From: Erysipelotrichaceae bacterium
GTDB taxonomy: Bacteria; Bacillota_I; Bacilli_A; Erysipelotrichales; Erysipelotrichaceae
Length of the DNA stretch: 64,000 nt
Assembly (NCBI GenBank): GCA_017428765.1
Contig: JAFRQF010000026.1
Coordinates: 62,001 to 126,000, forward strand
Reading direction: 5' to 3'
In this document: piece by piece, positions 16,517-24,999 of the stretch
Layout: each line of letters begins with the position of its first letter
Position numbering within the stretch: position 1 is the stretch's first letter
Program-made: the position numbers and the translations under genes
The notes under the pieces: model-generated
Databases searched by the model: none
Told to the model about the DNA's origin: nothing
Seen by the model: the letters and a program-made list of their open reading frames with translations, nothing else

Positions 16517-17449
16517 ATGAACAAACAAAGGATCGTCGCTCTGATCTCGATCATGCGCAAATACTCCGACATGGATCATAAGCTCAAGATCTCCGACATA
16601 TCGGCACTGCTTGAAAAACAGGGCATATCTTCCTGCGACCGCAAGACCTTATACAACGATTTCAAGACCCTTTCGGATCTTGGCTATGAGATCGAATACG
16701 AAGACGGCTATTATCTCAGCGAAGCCCCTTTTTCCGTCTCCGAAGTCAAGATCATCATCGATTCGCTTGATTCTTTGAAGAATCTCGACCAGTCGTTTCT
16801 CGACAGGCTGAAACAGAAACTATACTCCTTCATATCCTTATACGAGGAAAAGGATCTTACAAAACTTGAATATCATCACGATCATAAAGACGTCCACTTC
16901 ATCAACCGTCTCGAAGATGCCTTATCCGCCATCCGCAGCAACAGGATCGCAGAGATCAAGCGGGCAAAAAAGAGCAAAAGCGAACAGATCGTTCCTTTGT
17001 TCTTATACAGAGAAAACGACTATTACTACCTGTATTATCATTATCTGAACAGCGAGAAGATCTACCACGTCCGCTTTGACAACATCCTGTCCATCAAAGT
17101 GAGCGACCAGAGCGACAGCTTGCAAGTGCCTTTGGAAAAGGTGCTCGCCCACATTGCGGAAAGTTCTTCTTCCTTCCATTCTTCCGAAAGCATGTTGCTG
17201 CGCTTTGAGATCGCAGAAGATTCCGAATATCTGCGTACGCGGCTGAAAGATGATTTTTCCGATATCGTATTCACCAAGACCGGTTTCACCGCCAGAGTTT
17301 CGATCTCCGACGCTTTTTTCGCCAGACTCACTTCCTATGGCGACCAGATAAAAATCAGCGATCCGAAGATCGCTGAACGTTATATCGCTTATCTCAATAA
17401 GATCATTACTCGTAATATCCCGGAGAATAGAAGTAATCGATCTGACTAG
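16517..17449 (+). CDS. HTH-WYL-domain transcriptional regulator
   Basis: Transcription factor with an N-terminal winged helix-turn-helix (about 1-60, SCDRKTLYNDFKTLSDLGYE, DeoR/HTH_11 type) and a WYL-like ligand-binding region (YLYYHYLNSEKIYHVRFDNI) with a WCX-like end. I start it at the ATG six bases after TATAAT, giving 310 residues; the open frame extends upstream but lacks any signal. Its last 44 bases overlap the convergent deacetylase gene. The ligand is unknown; WYL domains often sense nucleic-acid-derived or small-molecule signals. Confidence 0.85.
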   Translation: MNKQRIVALISIMRKYSDMDHKLKISDISALLEKQGISSCDRKTLYNDFKTLSDLGYEIEYEDGYYLSEAPFSVSEVKIIIDSLDSLKNLDQSFLDRLKQKLYSFISLYEEKDLTKLEYHHDHKDVHFINRLEDALSAIRSNRIAEIKRAKKSKSEQIVPLFLYRENDYYYLYYHYLNSEKIYHVRFDNILSIKVSDQSDSLQVPLEKVLAHIAESSSSFHSSESMLLRFEIAEDSEYLRTRLKDDFSDIVFTKTGFTARVSISDAFFARLTSYGDQIKISDPKIAERYIAYLNKIITRNIPENRSNRSD

Positions 17450-18701
17450 GATCGATGTTATAGAAACGGAACATATCCGAAATGCTTACCAGCTGGCAGC
17501 CTCTGTTGACCAGTTCCGGCAGGATCTTTTCAAGTGCTTCCGCCGTCTCATCGTAGATGTCATGGAACAGTACGATATCGCCGGATTCATAATCATACTT
17601 CAATACCTGCGCTACGATCTGCTCCGGATCTCTGGTCAGCCAGTCTTCCGAGTCGACGTCCCATAATATCGCCGGCAGGCTCGTTGCCTCCAGGACCTCA
17701 TTGTTGAAACTTCCTTCGACCGGACGGAAGGTATTCATGCGATAGCCCATGAAATCATCCAGATAGGTAACGGGGTCCTCGATCTCCTTGCGTATGGTCT
17801 CTTTTCCGGAAAGCTCCGTCAGAGCATGGTAATGAGTCTGTGTATGTGAGCCGTACTCATTGCCCTGATTGATTGAACGTTTCAGAAGCGTATAGACCTG
17901 ATAGTCCGCCCAGATCTCCCTGTTTGTCAGCATGTCACCGATGACATAGAAAGTGCCGCAGGCATCATACTTATAAAGGACATCAATGATCTTCTCACTG
18001 GAACAGTCCCCCGGATCGAAATTGAACTGGGGACCGTCATCAAACGTCAGACAGACGATCGGATGTGCGGGATCGGGATCAAGATAGATCGGCTTGCTGT
18101 AAAGCTCATTTGGAAAACCGAAGTTCATGCCGATCTCTTTCTGCATGTATTTCAAAGGGATCGCGACCGACATCTCATATTGGGGAAGATAGGCCACGAT
18201 GGATTCCTTGTCGATCGAATAGGTCACATTGGAAAAATCGATGTTCTCCAGCTGCAGCGAAGAAAGAAAATCCGCATTGTAATACTTTTCCGGCTGTTCT
18301 TTCTTGAAGGTATAGCGAAGATAGTCCAGGATGATCCTTTTCCCGTCATCGCTCACCTCATTGATCTGCAAAGGTTCAAAGTTCTGATCGGCGAAATACT
18401 TATTGTCCGTTCCGTAACTCACCAGATAATAATCGCCATACGGGACCAGCGTGTAATCGTAGATCGTATCGTTTTTCTCCCCTTTGCACAGATCCTTGGC
18501 ATAGGAAAGTCCCTGCTTGGAATCAGGATAAAAAGCCAGACAGTGTCTGGTCTTGTATGTCTTGGCATCTTCATGGATCGACTTCTTGCCGACGAAACTG
18601 AAATTCGTCGTCAGCAGAACGATCCCTGCCACCACCAGCAGGCTGAGCACTGCGATGATGATGAAAGAATTTACGGTCTTTTTCTTTTTCACAACCTTCA
18701 T
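17406..18701 (-). CDS. Membrane-anchored polysaccharide deacetylase (NodB family)
   Basis: Predicted extracellular enzyme that removes acetyl groups from peptidoglycan or another surface glycan. A cytoplasmic KKKK segment and one transmembrane helix (about 12-32) anchor it. A domain of about 170 residues follows, then the carbohydrate esterase 4 domain with the catalytic and metal motifs TFDDGP, SHTQTH and the C-terminal LFHDIYD. All expected metal ligands (Asp, His, His) are present. It lies 6 bases after the permease gene in the same operon as a lipoprotein, an unusual partnership. Confidence 0.87.
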   Translation of the reverse strand: MKVVKKKKTVNSFIIIAVLSLLVVAGIVLLTTNFSFVGKKSIHEDAKTYKTRHCLAFYPDSKQGLSYAKDLCKGEKNDTIYDYTLVPYGDYYLVSYGTDNKYFADQNFEPLQINEVSDDGKRIILDYLRYTFKKEQPEKYYNADFLSSLQLENIDFSNVTYSIDKESIVAYLPQYEMSVAIPLKYMQKEIGMNFGFPNELYSKPIYLDPDPAHPIVCLTFDDGPQFNFDPGDCSSEKIIDVLYKYDACGTFYVIGDMLTNREIWADYQVYTLLKRSINQGNEYGSHTQTHYHALTELSGKETIRKEIEDPVTYLDDFMGYRMNTFRPVEGSFNNEVLEATSLPAILWDVDSEDWLTRDPEQIVAQVLKYDYESGDIVLFHDIYDETAEALEKILPELVNRGCQLVSISDMFRFYNIDPSQIDYFYSPGYYE

Positions 18702-18707
18702 TATAAA

Positions 18708-19478
18708 CTAATTCGAAGATCTTTTATCTCTCAATAAAGAGCTGACATGATCGATGAGGATCATGAGTGCGACAGCGATCAGAGAATACGCGAAGACCGG
18801 CACCATATTGGTCGGATCGGAAGAACGGGCCCCCAGGATCGCCGAACCGAGTCCCGCATTGGATGCACCGGTGATGACTTCCGCCATGATCTCGATCTTG
18901 AAAGAAAGAGAAAATGCGGAAGCTGCCGCCGATATGATGTATGGTTTGGCAAGCGGCAGACGGATGCGCCAGTTTTCCTTGAAGAAAGAAGCGCCATCCA
19001 GTCTGGCTGCATTGATCAGAGCTTTTGAAACGTGACCGATACCGGTCTTTACCCCCTCGTAAATGATCGGAAAACCGATCAGGATGACCAGATACACCGG
19101 CGCTTTCTTGAAACCCGCCAGTACGATGAACAGGTAGACAAGAGAAGCGGTCGGGATGGCCCGCAAGGCGACGATGGCCGGCTGAAGAAGCAGCGCGATC
19201 CTTTCATCGTTTCCTGCCGGGATCCCCAACAGCAGGCCAAGCAGCAGCGAGACAAAAAAGCCATACAACATCTTTGACATCGTCGCCAGGATGCATTTGT
19301 AGGTATAGCTTCTGCCCAGCAGATAGAAGGCATGGGAAAACGTGGTGACAGGTCCCGGGAAGACCATGGTATCTTCACCTATATAAAATGAGAAAACTTG
19401 CCACAGTGTGGCAAGTATGAGTATCCCGAAAAGATAATAGAGTTTTTTACTTGAAATAGATCTCTTCACTTGTTTCAT
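18708..19478 (-). CDS. ABC transporter permease, SsuC/TauC-like
   Basis: A 256-residue membrane protein with six predicted helices and the binding-protein-dependent transport domain of nitrate/sulfonate/taurine importers (KALINAARLDGASFFKENW is the EAA loop). Its start overlaps the lipoprotein gene by 32 bases, so it is coupled to it. No cognate ATPase gene is adjacent, so the system must borrow an ATPase encoded elsewhere. Confidence 0.87.
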   Translation of the reverse strand: MKQVKRSISSKKLYYLFGILILATLWQVFSFYIGEDTMVFPGPVTTFSHAFYLLGRSYTYKCILATMSKMLYGFFVSLLLGLLLGIPAGNDERIALLLQPAIVALRAIPTASLVYLFIVLAGFKKAPVYLVILIGFPIIYEGVKTGIGHVSKALINAARLDGASFFKENWRIRLPLAKPYIISAAASAFSLSFKIEIMAEVITGASNAGLGSAILGARSSDPTNMVPVFAYSLIAVALMILIDHVSSLLRDKRSSN

Positions 19479-20448
19479 CGATACCGAAGATCTTCAGGAA
19501 AGCATCGATATCCGACTTGATGTCGATCGCCTTGGCAAAGCCTAAGCCCATCGCATTGTTTCCTAAAGCATTCTTCTGTTTGAAGACATTGACGACGACA
19601 GCCGGATTGAAGCCGTACTGTGCCGTTGCCTCATCACCAGTATAGACGCCAAGGCCGGCTTCCACAAGCTGCGGATCGGCGATCGCAGAAGCGATCGATG
19701 CACTTAACTGATCAAGGAAGGCATTGCCGGTAGCTTCATCGACGCTGTTCTTGATGAATACGGCTGCCTGGATCATATCCAGACCGGACTTGTTCTTATA
19801 GACTTCCTGAATGTCCGCAAAGATCTTGGCGTTCTCATTCTTCTTCATGGCCGCAAAAAGTGCAGGCTGAGCCAGGAAGACGTAATCGACTTCCGTACCA
19901 TCGGAATATTTGCCGCTGCCTAAAGCTGCCGCAGCTGCCTGAGCATCTGCCTCATATAACAGGGAAGCATCATAGTCTTCGCCATAGAGATAGTGCCAGA
20001 GCTTGCTTGGAAGCATGTTCTCATTGCCGAACAGCACGATCTTGTCATCGGCATCCATCGTATCGTTTTCATCGTTTCCGGTAGAAGCCAGATAGAAGTT
20101 ACCGAAAGTGATGATCGCACCGAGCTTATATTCGGCACCGTTGGAGATCGCTTTGATACCGCTGGTCAGATCGACGACCAGGACATCCGGCGACTGATCG
20201 CCTGTCCATAATACGGAAATGGCATCCGCAGTGACTCTTGTGTAGTTTTCGTTTTCGATCTGGTCATAGAAAGCCAGGACCGGAGCACCCTTCGGTGTAA
20301 CGATGCTAAGACCGGAAAGATCGACAGCTGTTTCTTCGACAGCTTCCGTGTTCTCCTGTGCCGGTTCTTCGGCCGGAGTTTCCGTTTTGTTTGCTGCACA
20401 TCCGCAAAGAAGCAGCAGGATGGATAATACGAGTAATAATTTTTTCAT
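19447..20448 (-). CDS. ABC transporter substrate-binding lipoprotein, NMT1/SsuA-like
   Basis: Extracytoplasmic lipoprotein with a signal peptide ending in the lipobox LLCGC (mature Cys at about 17) followed by a Glu/Thr/Pro-rich linker. The body resembles the NMT1/SsuA-like class that serves nitrate, sulfonate or pyrimidine-precursor importers. I start at the ATG of MKKLLL, which has GAGG nine bases upstream; a GTG five codons earlier is possible. The promoter region is shared with the divergent Crp-type regulator and contains its candidate box. Confidence 0.83.
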   Translation of the reverse strand: MKKLLLVLSILLLLCGCAANKTETPAEEPAQENTEAVEETAVDLSGLSIVTPKGAPVLAFYDQIENENYTRVTADAISVLWTGDQSPDVLVVDLTSGIKAISNGAEYKLGAIITFGNFYLASTGNDENDTMDADDKIVLFGNENMLPSKLWHYLYGEDYDASLLYEADAQAAAAALGSGKYSDGTEVDYVFLAQPALFAAMKKNENAKIFADIQEVYKNKSGLDMIQAAVFIKNSVDEATGNAFLDQLSASIASAIADPQLVEAGLGVYTGDEATAQYGFNPAVVVNVFKQKNALGNNAMGLGFAKAIDIKSDIDAFLKIFGIDETSEEIYFK

Positions 20449-20471
20449 TTCCTTATACCTCACAGAGCTAT

Positions 20472-20483
20472 ATTATATATAAT
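20472..20483. promoter_or_regulatory. Overlapping divergent -10 boxes (lipoprotein operon and Crp-type regulator)
   Basis: Minus-strand TATAAT at 20472-20477 faces the lipoprotein operon. Plus-strand TATAAT at 20478-20483 faces the regulator. The two abut, so only one polymerase can bind at a time. -35 boxes are weak, which suits activator-dependent promoters. Confidence 0.5.
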
Positions 20484-20498
20484 TGAATTGTAAAAATA

Positions 20499-20514
20499 TG
20501 TGATTTGGATCACG
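20499..20514 (+). promoter_or_regulatory. Crp/Fnr-type binding box
   Basis: TGTGA-TTTGGA-TCACG is a 5-6-5 palindrome one base off the TGTGA-N6-TCACA consensus. It sits just before a Crp/Fnr-family gene. Relative to the regulator's own -10 it is downstream (repression); relative to the divergent lipoprotein operon it lies about 25 bases upstream of the -10, the position of a class II activator site. Confidence 0.7.
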
Positions 20515-20518
20515 GTTT

Positions 20519-21100
20519 ATGACGATATTATCGGTTTTGAATGACAAGCAGCGCGGCATACCGCAGACAAAAAAGCTCTCCAAAGGAGAGATCTTGTTTC
20601 GTGAAGGAGAAACATGCCGGCAGATCGGCATCATAAAAAAAGGAACGCTCATCATCACTTCCTACCTGGAAAACGGCTCCCAGATCATCTACAACACTTT
20701 GAACAAAGGCGAGATGTTCGGAAACAACCTTCTGTTTTCTTCCTCCCCCTTCTATAAAGGAGATGTCCTTGCGGAAGAAAACAGCGAAGTGATACTCATC
20801 GGCAAGGAAGATCTTCTTTTCCTGCTTTCCGAAAACAGCGACTTCTTAAAGGAATATCTCAAGATCCAGTCCGATGCCGGAAAGAACCTGCACTTCCGCA
20901 TCCGCCTGTTATCGATCGAATCCGCCAGGGAACGCTTCTTCTATTACATGCACGAACATTCCAACACGATCCGCATCTCATCGGTCTCGGCTCTGGCCAG
21001 GCAATTGTTTCTGTCCAGAGAGACCTTATCGCGTTTGTTAAGCACGTTAACAAAAGAAAAGCGTATAATCAAAGAAGGTAATGTCATCAGATTATTATAA
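20519..21100 (+). CDS. Crp/Fnr-family transcriptional regulator
   Basis: A 193-residue regulator with a cyclic-nucleotide-binding-like beta barrel (KGEILFREGETCRQIGIIKKG) and a C-terminal Crp helix-turn-helix (SALARQLFLSRETLSRLLS). No N-terminal cysteine cluster is present, so it is not an Fe-S Fnr. The effector is unknown. It is divergent from the lipoprotein-permease-deacetylase operon and followed after 16 bases by threonine aldolase. No Shine-Dalgarno sequence is seen before the ATG. Confidence 0.88.
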   Translation: MTILSVLNDKQRGIPQTKKLSKGEILFREGETCRQIGIIKKGTLIITSYLENGSQIIYNTLNKGEMFGNNLLFSSSPFYKGDVLAEENSEVILIGKEDLLFLLSENSDFLKEYLKIQSDAGKNLHFRIRLLSIESARERFFYYMHEHSNTIRISSVSALARQLFLSRETLSRLLSTLTKEKRIIKEGNVIRLL

Positions 21101-21116
21101 GAAAGGGGTTTGAGCT

Positions 21117-22154
21117 ATGTATTCATTTGCGAACGATTATTCCGAAGGCGCCTGTCCCAAAGTATTGAAAGCACTTGTCGATACCAACGACGTACAATCC
21201 GCAGGTTATGGTGTCGATGAATATTGTCAAGCAGCTGCGGCCATGATCAGAAAGATGATCGAACACGACGATGTCGATGTCCATTTCATCACCGGCGGAA
21301 CGCCATGCAACGTGCTTGCGATCTCGACCTTACGGGCACATGAAGCGGTCATCTGCTGCGAATCCGGACACATCAACGTCCACGAGACCGGTGCTGTCGA
21401 AGCGACCGGCCACAAGATCATCGCCGTCAAAGGAAAAAACGGAAAGATCCTGCCGGAAGAGATACACGCAGTGATGTCCGAACACACCGACGAACATAAG
21501 GTAAGACCTAAAATGGTCTTCGTCTCTGATGCGACGGAGTTCGGTACGATCTATACCAAAAAGGAACTTACCGCCATCTCCGAAGTCTGCAAGGAATACG
21601 GCTTATATCTGTATCTGGACGGCGCAAGACTGGGCAATGCCCTGGTCGCGACCGGCAACGACCTCAATTTCAAGGATATCTGTGATCTGACTGACATCTT
21701 CTACATCGGCGGCACCAAGAATGGTGCATGGCTCGGCGAAGCTCTTGTCATCAAAAACGACGAGCTCAAACCGGACTTCCGTTACCTGATCAAACAGCAC
21801 TGTTCGATGCTTGCGAAAGGAAGACTCATCGGCGTGCAGTTCATCGCTCTGTTCGAAGACAGAGCCAGAGCATACCTGGACAATGCCAGAAATGCCGACA
21901 TCATGGCACAGGCACTCAAATACATATTCAAGCAGTTCTCGATCCCGATGTATATCGACTCACCGACCAACCAGATCTTCCCGATCCTGGAAAACAAGGT
22001 CTATGAGAAGATCAAAGCCAACTACGCCGTCACCGAATGGGGACCATACGACAAGGATCATACGATCGTACGCTTCGTCTGTTCCTGGGCGACACAGAAA
22101 TCCGCCATTCAGGATTTCTACTCTGACTTAGTCATGTACGTCAACGAAGACTGA
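21117..22154 (+). CDS. ltaE: Low-specificity L-threonine aldolase
   Basis: PLP enzyme that splits L-threonine or L-allo-threonine into glycine and acetaldehyde. The fold-type I beta-eliminating lyase signature is present: TGGTPCNVLAIS near the N-terminus, LDGARLGNA holding the PLP-binding Asp, and the Schiff-base lysine in YIGGTKNGA. At 345 residues the length is typical. A strong AAAGGGG ribosome-binding site precedes it. It follows the Crp-type gene with a short gap, so the two are probably co-transcribed. Confidence 0.92.
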   Translation: MYSFANDYSEGACPKVLKALVDTNDVQSAGYGVDEYCQAAAAMIRKMIEHDDVDVHFITGGTPCNVLAISTLRAHEAVICCESGHINVHETGAVEATGHKIIAVKGKNGKILPEEIHAVMSEHTDEHKVRPKMVFVSDATEFGTIYTKKELTAISEVCKEYGLYLYLDGARLGNALVATGNDLNFKDICDLTDIFYIGGTKNGAWLGEALVIKNDELKPDFRYLIKQHCSMLAKGRLIGVQFIALFEDRARAYLDNARNADIMAQALKYIFKQFSIPMYIDSPTNQIFPILENKVYEKIKANYAVTEWGPYDKDHTIVRFVCSWATQKSAIQDFYSDLVMYVNED

Positions 22155-22162
22155 AAGATATG

Positions 22163-22201
22163 AAAATAGGGCTTTGGGGAAATACCCCTAAGCCCTATTT
22201 T
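22163..22201. terminator. Strong bidirectional terminator between ltaE and the S66 peptidase gene
   Basis: A 17-base stem with one mismatch (AAAATAGGGCTTTGGGG paired with its near-complement), loop AAATA. A/T-rich ends serve both strands, and the stop codon of the convergent gene lies in one arm. Confidence 0.88.
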
Positions 22202-23175
22202 AATCTGAACGCGATCGAACCCTTTCCGTTTTTATACTTCACATCGATCAAAGCACCGTTGATCAGCGTCATATACGGGTCGGTATGACCGATATCCATC
22301 TCGCAGATATGCGGGATCTTTTTGAATACCTTGTCTGCCGCTTTGATGTAGTCAAGCTTTTTGTCTTCGACGCTCGGGAATGCGACTCTTCCAATCAGCA
22401 CGCCTTTGCAATACCTGAACCAGCCGGCATTCTGAAACTGTAAGAGGGTCAGATAGAAGTTGTAGGATGTCATATTGAAGATGTCGAAGTACCAGATGAT
22501 GCCGTCATCCCTGTATCTTTCAAGGAATTCGTTTGTATGATCGAACTCAGTTCCGATCAGCTTCTCGATGCACTCGACGCAGCCTCCGATCAGCCTTCCC
22601 TTTAACTGCAGTTCTTCCTGCTTGCATTTCCATTCCACCGGCTGATAGACCTTGTTTTCCGTGATCATATCAAGGAAGGTCTGATAACGGTTGTAGGAAC
22701 GCTGGGAAACGATATCGCCCTGCAGATAGGAAAAGAAAGTCGACTGCGGACGTCTTTTTTCATACGTGAAGCCGGCACCGTTGCTACCGTAAAGCGTTGC
22801 GATATCGAGCTTTGTCGTCACCGTAAACAGAAGATTGGTCGGATCCGACATCCCGCTTATCCACTTCGGATTCTCTTTGATGTGCTCAAAATCCACGTAT
22901 GGCATCATCTCCAGCATGAAATCGCCGCCTGCCGCACAAAGGATCGCATCGACGTCTTTATCCATTACCAGTTCATCGAGCTCCTTCGCTCTTTTTCTGG
23001 CACTTGCCGATCTTTCGTTGTTGACCCTTACCGAAGCGGTCTCTTTGACCTTGAAGCCTTTGGAGGCAAGCACCGCATTGGACAGCTCGAATTCTTCGAG
23101 TTTCTTGCCGACACCCGCACTTGGAGCGCAGATGCCGATCGTATCATCTTTTTTTATGAATTTCGGATATAACAT
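22195..23175 (-). CDS. S66-family peptidase (LD-carboxypeptidase/MccF-like)
   Basis: Cytoplasmic serine peptidase of the S66 family, which includes LD-carboxypeptidases that trim peptidoglycan stem peptides and the microcin C immunity protein MccF. The N-terminal GICAPSAGVG, the AAGGDF turn and the putative nucleophile Ser in SGMSDPTNLL are visible, as is the closing IGRVAFPS region. The 326-residue length fits. TATAAT lies exactly six bases before the ATG and there is no Shine-Dalgarno sequence, so the mRNA is probably leaderless. Whether it recycles cell wall or detoxifies peptide-nucleotides is open. Confidence 0.85.
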   Translation of the reverse strand: MLYPKFIKKDDTIGICAPSAGVGKKLEEFELSNAVLASKGFKVKETASVRVNNERSASARKRAKELDELVMDKDVDAILCAAGGDFMLEMMPYVDFEHIKENPKWISGMSDPTNLLFTVTTKLDIATLYGSNGAGFTYEKRRPQSTFFSYLQGDIVSQRSYNRYQTFLDMITENKVYQPVEWKCKQEELQLKGRLIGGCVECIEKLIGTEFDHTNEFLERYRDDGIIWYFDIFNMTSYNFYLTLLQFQNAGWFRYCKGVLIGRVAFPSVEDKKLDYIKAADKVFKKIPHICEMDIGHTDPYMTLINGALIDVKYKNGKGSIAFRLK

Positions 23176-23181
23176 AACTAA

Positions 23182-23210
23182 ATTATAGATAAGCCGTACA
23201 AAAGAATCAA
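23182..23210 (-). promoter_or_regulatory. Promoter of the S66 peptidase gene, leaderless spacing
   Basis: Minus-strand TTGATT (23205-23210), 17-base spacer, TATAAT (23182-23187), then TTAGTT and the ATG. Confidence 0.75.
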
Positions 23211-23219
23211 AGCTTCCTT

Positions 23220-24704
23220 CTACGCTTTCTTTACCAGGACGCCTTCCCCTGCAGGAAGCTTTCCTTCAAAATCGGCTGTTGAAATGATCTTCTTTCCTTC
23301 AAGATCGAAATCTTTATCCGAAAGATTGAGCACGAGCTCATATCTTCCCCGTTTGAATACAAAGACTCTGTTTTCTTCTCTGAACGATACTTCCGGGTCC
23401 TTGAGGTCGGCGGTCTTCTTTCGAAGTGCGATCAGTTTACGGATGTAATGATATAAGGATCCCTCGTCTTTCTTTGCCTTTGCGACAGAGACCTTGTTGT
23501 CTTCGTTGAACGGCAGATACGGTTTTTGATCGCAGAAGCCGTGATATGGCTTTCTGTCGTTCCAGATCATCGGGATCCTCGTACCGGTCCTCTGATAGCC
23601 GCCATCCTTGCTTGGAAGGTCAGAAGATCGCATGGCCAGTTCATCGCCATACAGCACGAACGGGATGCCCGGCATCGTGAACAGGAAAAGATAAAAGACT
23701 CTCAGCTGCCTTTCATTCAGATGATCGGCGATCCTTTTGGAATCGTGATTGCCTGAGATCAATGAGAGATATGCCTTGTGCTTTTTCGCCTGGGCAAACC
23801 TTTCCTTCATATCGTTCAGCGCAAAGTCGATATCGCCGCCGCCATCGATGATCGATGTGCCTCTGCTCGATGCATCACTTCGGAAAAAGCGGTGGTAGAA
23901 ATTATCCCAATGGTCCAGCACGAAGTCCGCATCGAATCCCGCTTTGAAGGAACGCCCGGGATCCGACCATTCGCTGACGAAGAAGGCATCCGGAAACTCC
24001 TTACGGATCTTGCGGAACAGATCGTTCCAGACTTCGATCGTCGCCGACTTGTCATCATCGTTTTTCACCAGGGAATCCGCCATATCAACGCGGAAACCAT
24101 CCGCCCCTTTATTCAGCCAGAAGCGCATCACCTTCAGCATATATTCCCTTGCCGCGAACGTCCTTTCATCCTTATATGACATCTGCCAGGAAGGATGATC
24201 GATCCTGTTGAAGCCGTAGTTGAAAGCCGGCTGATGGGCAAAGAAATTCACCATATAGCAGCCATGCCTGTCAAACATCCCTGAGATCAGATTCTCCCCT
24301 TTCTCCCACGGATTGTCGTTCCATATGAAAAGATCGCTGTTTTCGTTCCTTTGTGCCATGGCACTTTTCAAAAAGTCGGGATTTTCAAAGGAACTGTGTC
24401 CGGCGACCAGATCGATGATGATCCTGATGCCCATCCCGTGAGCTTTGCTGATCAGTTTTTCAAAATCCTTCAATGTGCCAAATCTGGGATCGACATCGAA
24501 AAAATCCTGCACATCATATCCGCCGTCTTTGAACGGCGATACATAGAACGGATTCAGCCAGATCGTATTGAAGCCCATTTCCTTGATGTAGTCCAGTTTC
24601 TTGCGGATACCGCCGAGATCACCGATCCCGTCATGGCTGCTGTCACAAAAAGATGTCGGATAGATCTCGTATGCGATCATGTTATGAAAACTTTTTCTGC
24701 TCAT
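23220..24704 (-). CDS. GH13 alpha-glucosidase/alpha-amylase-type enzyme
   Basis: Cytoplasmic glycoside hydrolase of family 13; no signal peptide. The four conserved regions are present: region I DLVAGHSS, region II GFRVDMADS with the nucleophile Asp, region III FVSEWSD with the acid/base Glu, and region IV SGNHDSKR with the third Asp. The 494-residue length and oligo-1,6-glucosidase-like layout suggest action on short alpha-glucans. An AGGAG ribosome-binding site precedes the ATG. Region I carries GHSS instead of the common NHTS, so linkage specificity is not predictable. Confidence 0.9.
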   Translation of the reverse strand: MSRKSFHNMIAYEIYPTSFCDSSHDGIGDLGGIRKKLDYIKEMGFNTIWLNPFYVSPFKDGGYDVQDFFDVDPRFGTLKDFEKLISKAHGMGIRIIIDLVAGHSSFENPDFLKSAMAQRNENSDLFIWNDNPWEKGENLISGMFDRHGCYMVNFFAHQPAFNYGFNRIDHPSWQMSYKDERTFAAREYMLKVMRFWLNKGADGFRVDMADSLVKNDDDKSATIEVWNDLFRKIRKEFPDAFFVSEWSDPGRSFKAGFDADFVLDHWDNFYHRFFRSDASSRGTSIIDGGGDIDFALNDMKERFAQAKKHKAYLSLISGNHDSKRIADHLNERQLRVFYLFLFTMPGIPFVLYGDELAMRSSDLPSKDGGYQRTGTRIPMIWNDRKPYHGFCDQKPYLPFNEDNKVSVAKAKKDEGSLYHYIRKLIALRKKTADLKDPEVSFREENRVFVFKRGRYELVLNLSDKDFDLEGKKIISTADFEGKLPAGEGVLVKKA

Positions 24705-24786
24705 AAAAACTCCTGCTTATCTTCTGAAATTGATTTTCATTCCTGTATACATCCATTATAGGAAGAAGTGAAGGAGATTTATACAA

Positions 24787-24936
24787 ATGAAATTATATAA
24801 AACCGCTTTTTCAGTCCCATTCGGAACCGAAAAAAACACGATCGGAAAACAGAAAACCATCAAAAACATTCTCAATATCATCAAAGCTAAAGGTACAGAT
24901 TATACTAGATGGTACTTTTTTCATGAAAATAATTGA
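24787..24936 (+). CDS. Candidate small basic protein, 49 residues
   Basis: A short open frame in the 295-base gap between the glucosidase and cold-shock genes. It has a strong ribosome-binding site (GAAGGAG, about ten bases before the ATG) and encodes a lysine-rich peptide beginning MKLYKTAFSVPFG and ending WYFFHENN. TTTTCA-17-TATAGG lies upstream as a possible promoter. An A/T-rich 9-base-pair hairpin (24926-24956) overlaps the stop. It has no family I recognise, no signal peptide and no membrane helix. Reality rests on the ribosome-binding site and the lack of another reason for it. Confidence 0.45.
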   Translation: MKLYKTAFSVPFGTEKNTIGKQKTIKNILNIIKAKGTDYTRWYFFHENN

Positions 24937-24972
24937 AAACAATTGTAAATTATTTTAAGATTAAATTGCATA

Positions 24973-24978
24973 TATAAT
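24973..24978 (+). promoter_or_regulatory. -10 box of the cold-shock gene
   Basis: TATAAT 21 bases before the ATG, so the leader is only about 15 bases. That is much shorter than the long cold-shock leaders of enteric bacteria. Confidence 0.6.
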
Positions 24979-24999
24979 TTTTGCTAGTAAAGGGGATTT

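Noticed and set aside
20449..20463. GTG start five codons upstream for the SsuA-like lipoprotein
   Set aside because: The ATG before KKLLL has GAGG at nine bases and gives a normal lipoprotein signal; the GTG is too close to the -10 to be favoured, though eight-base leaderless spacing keeps it possible.
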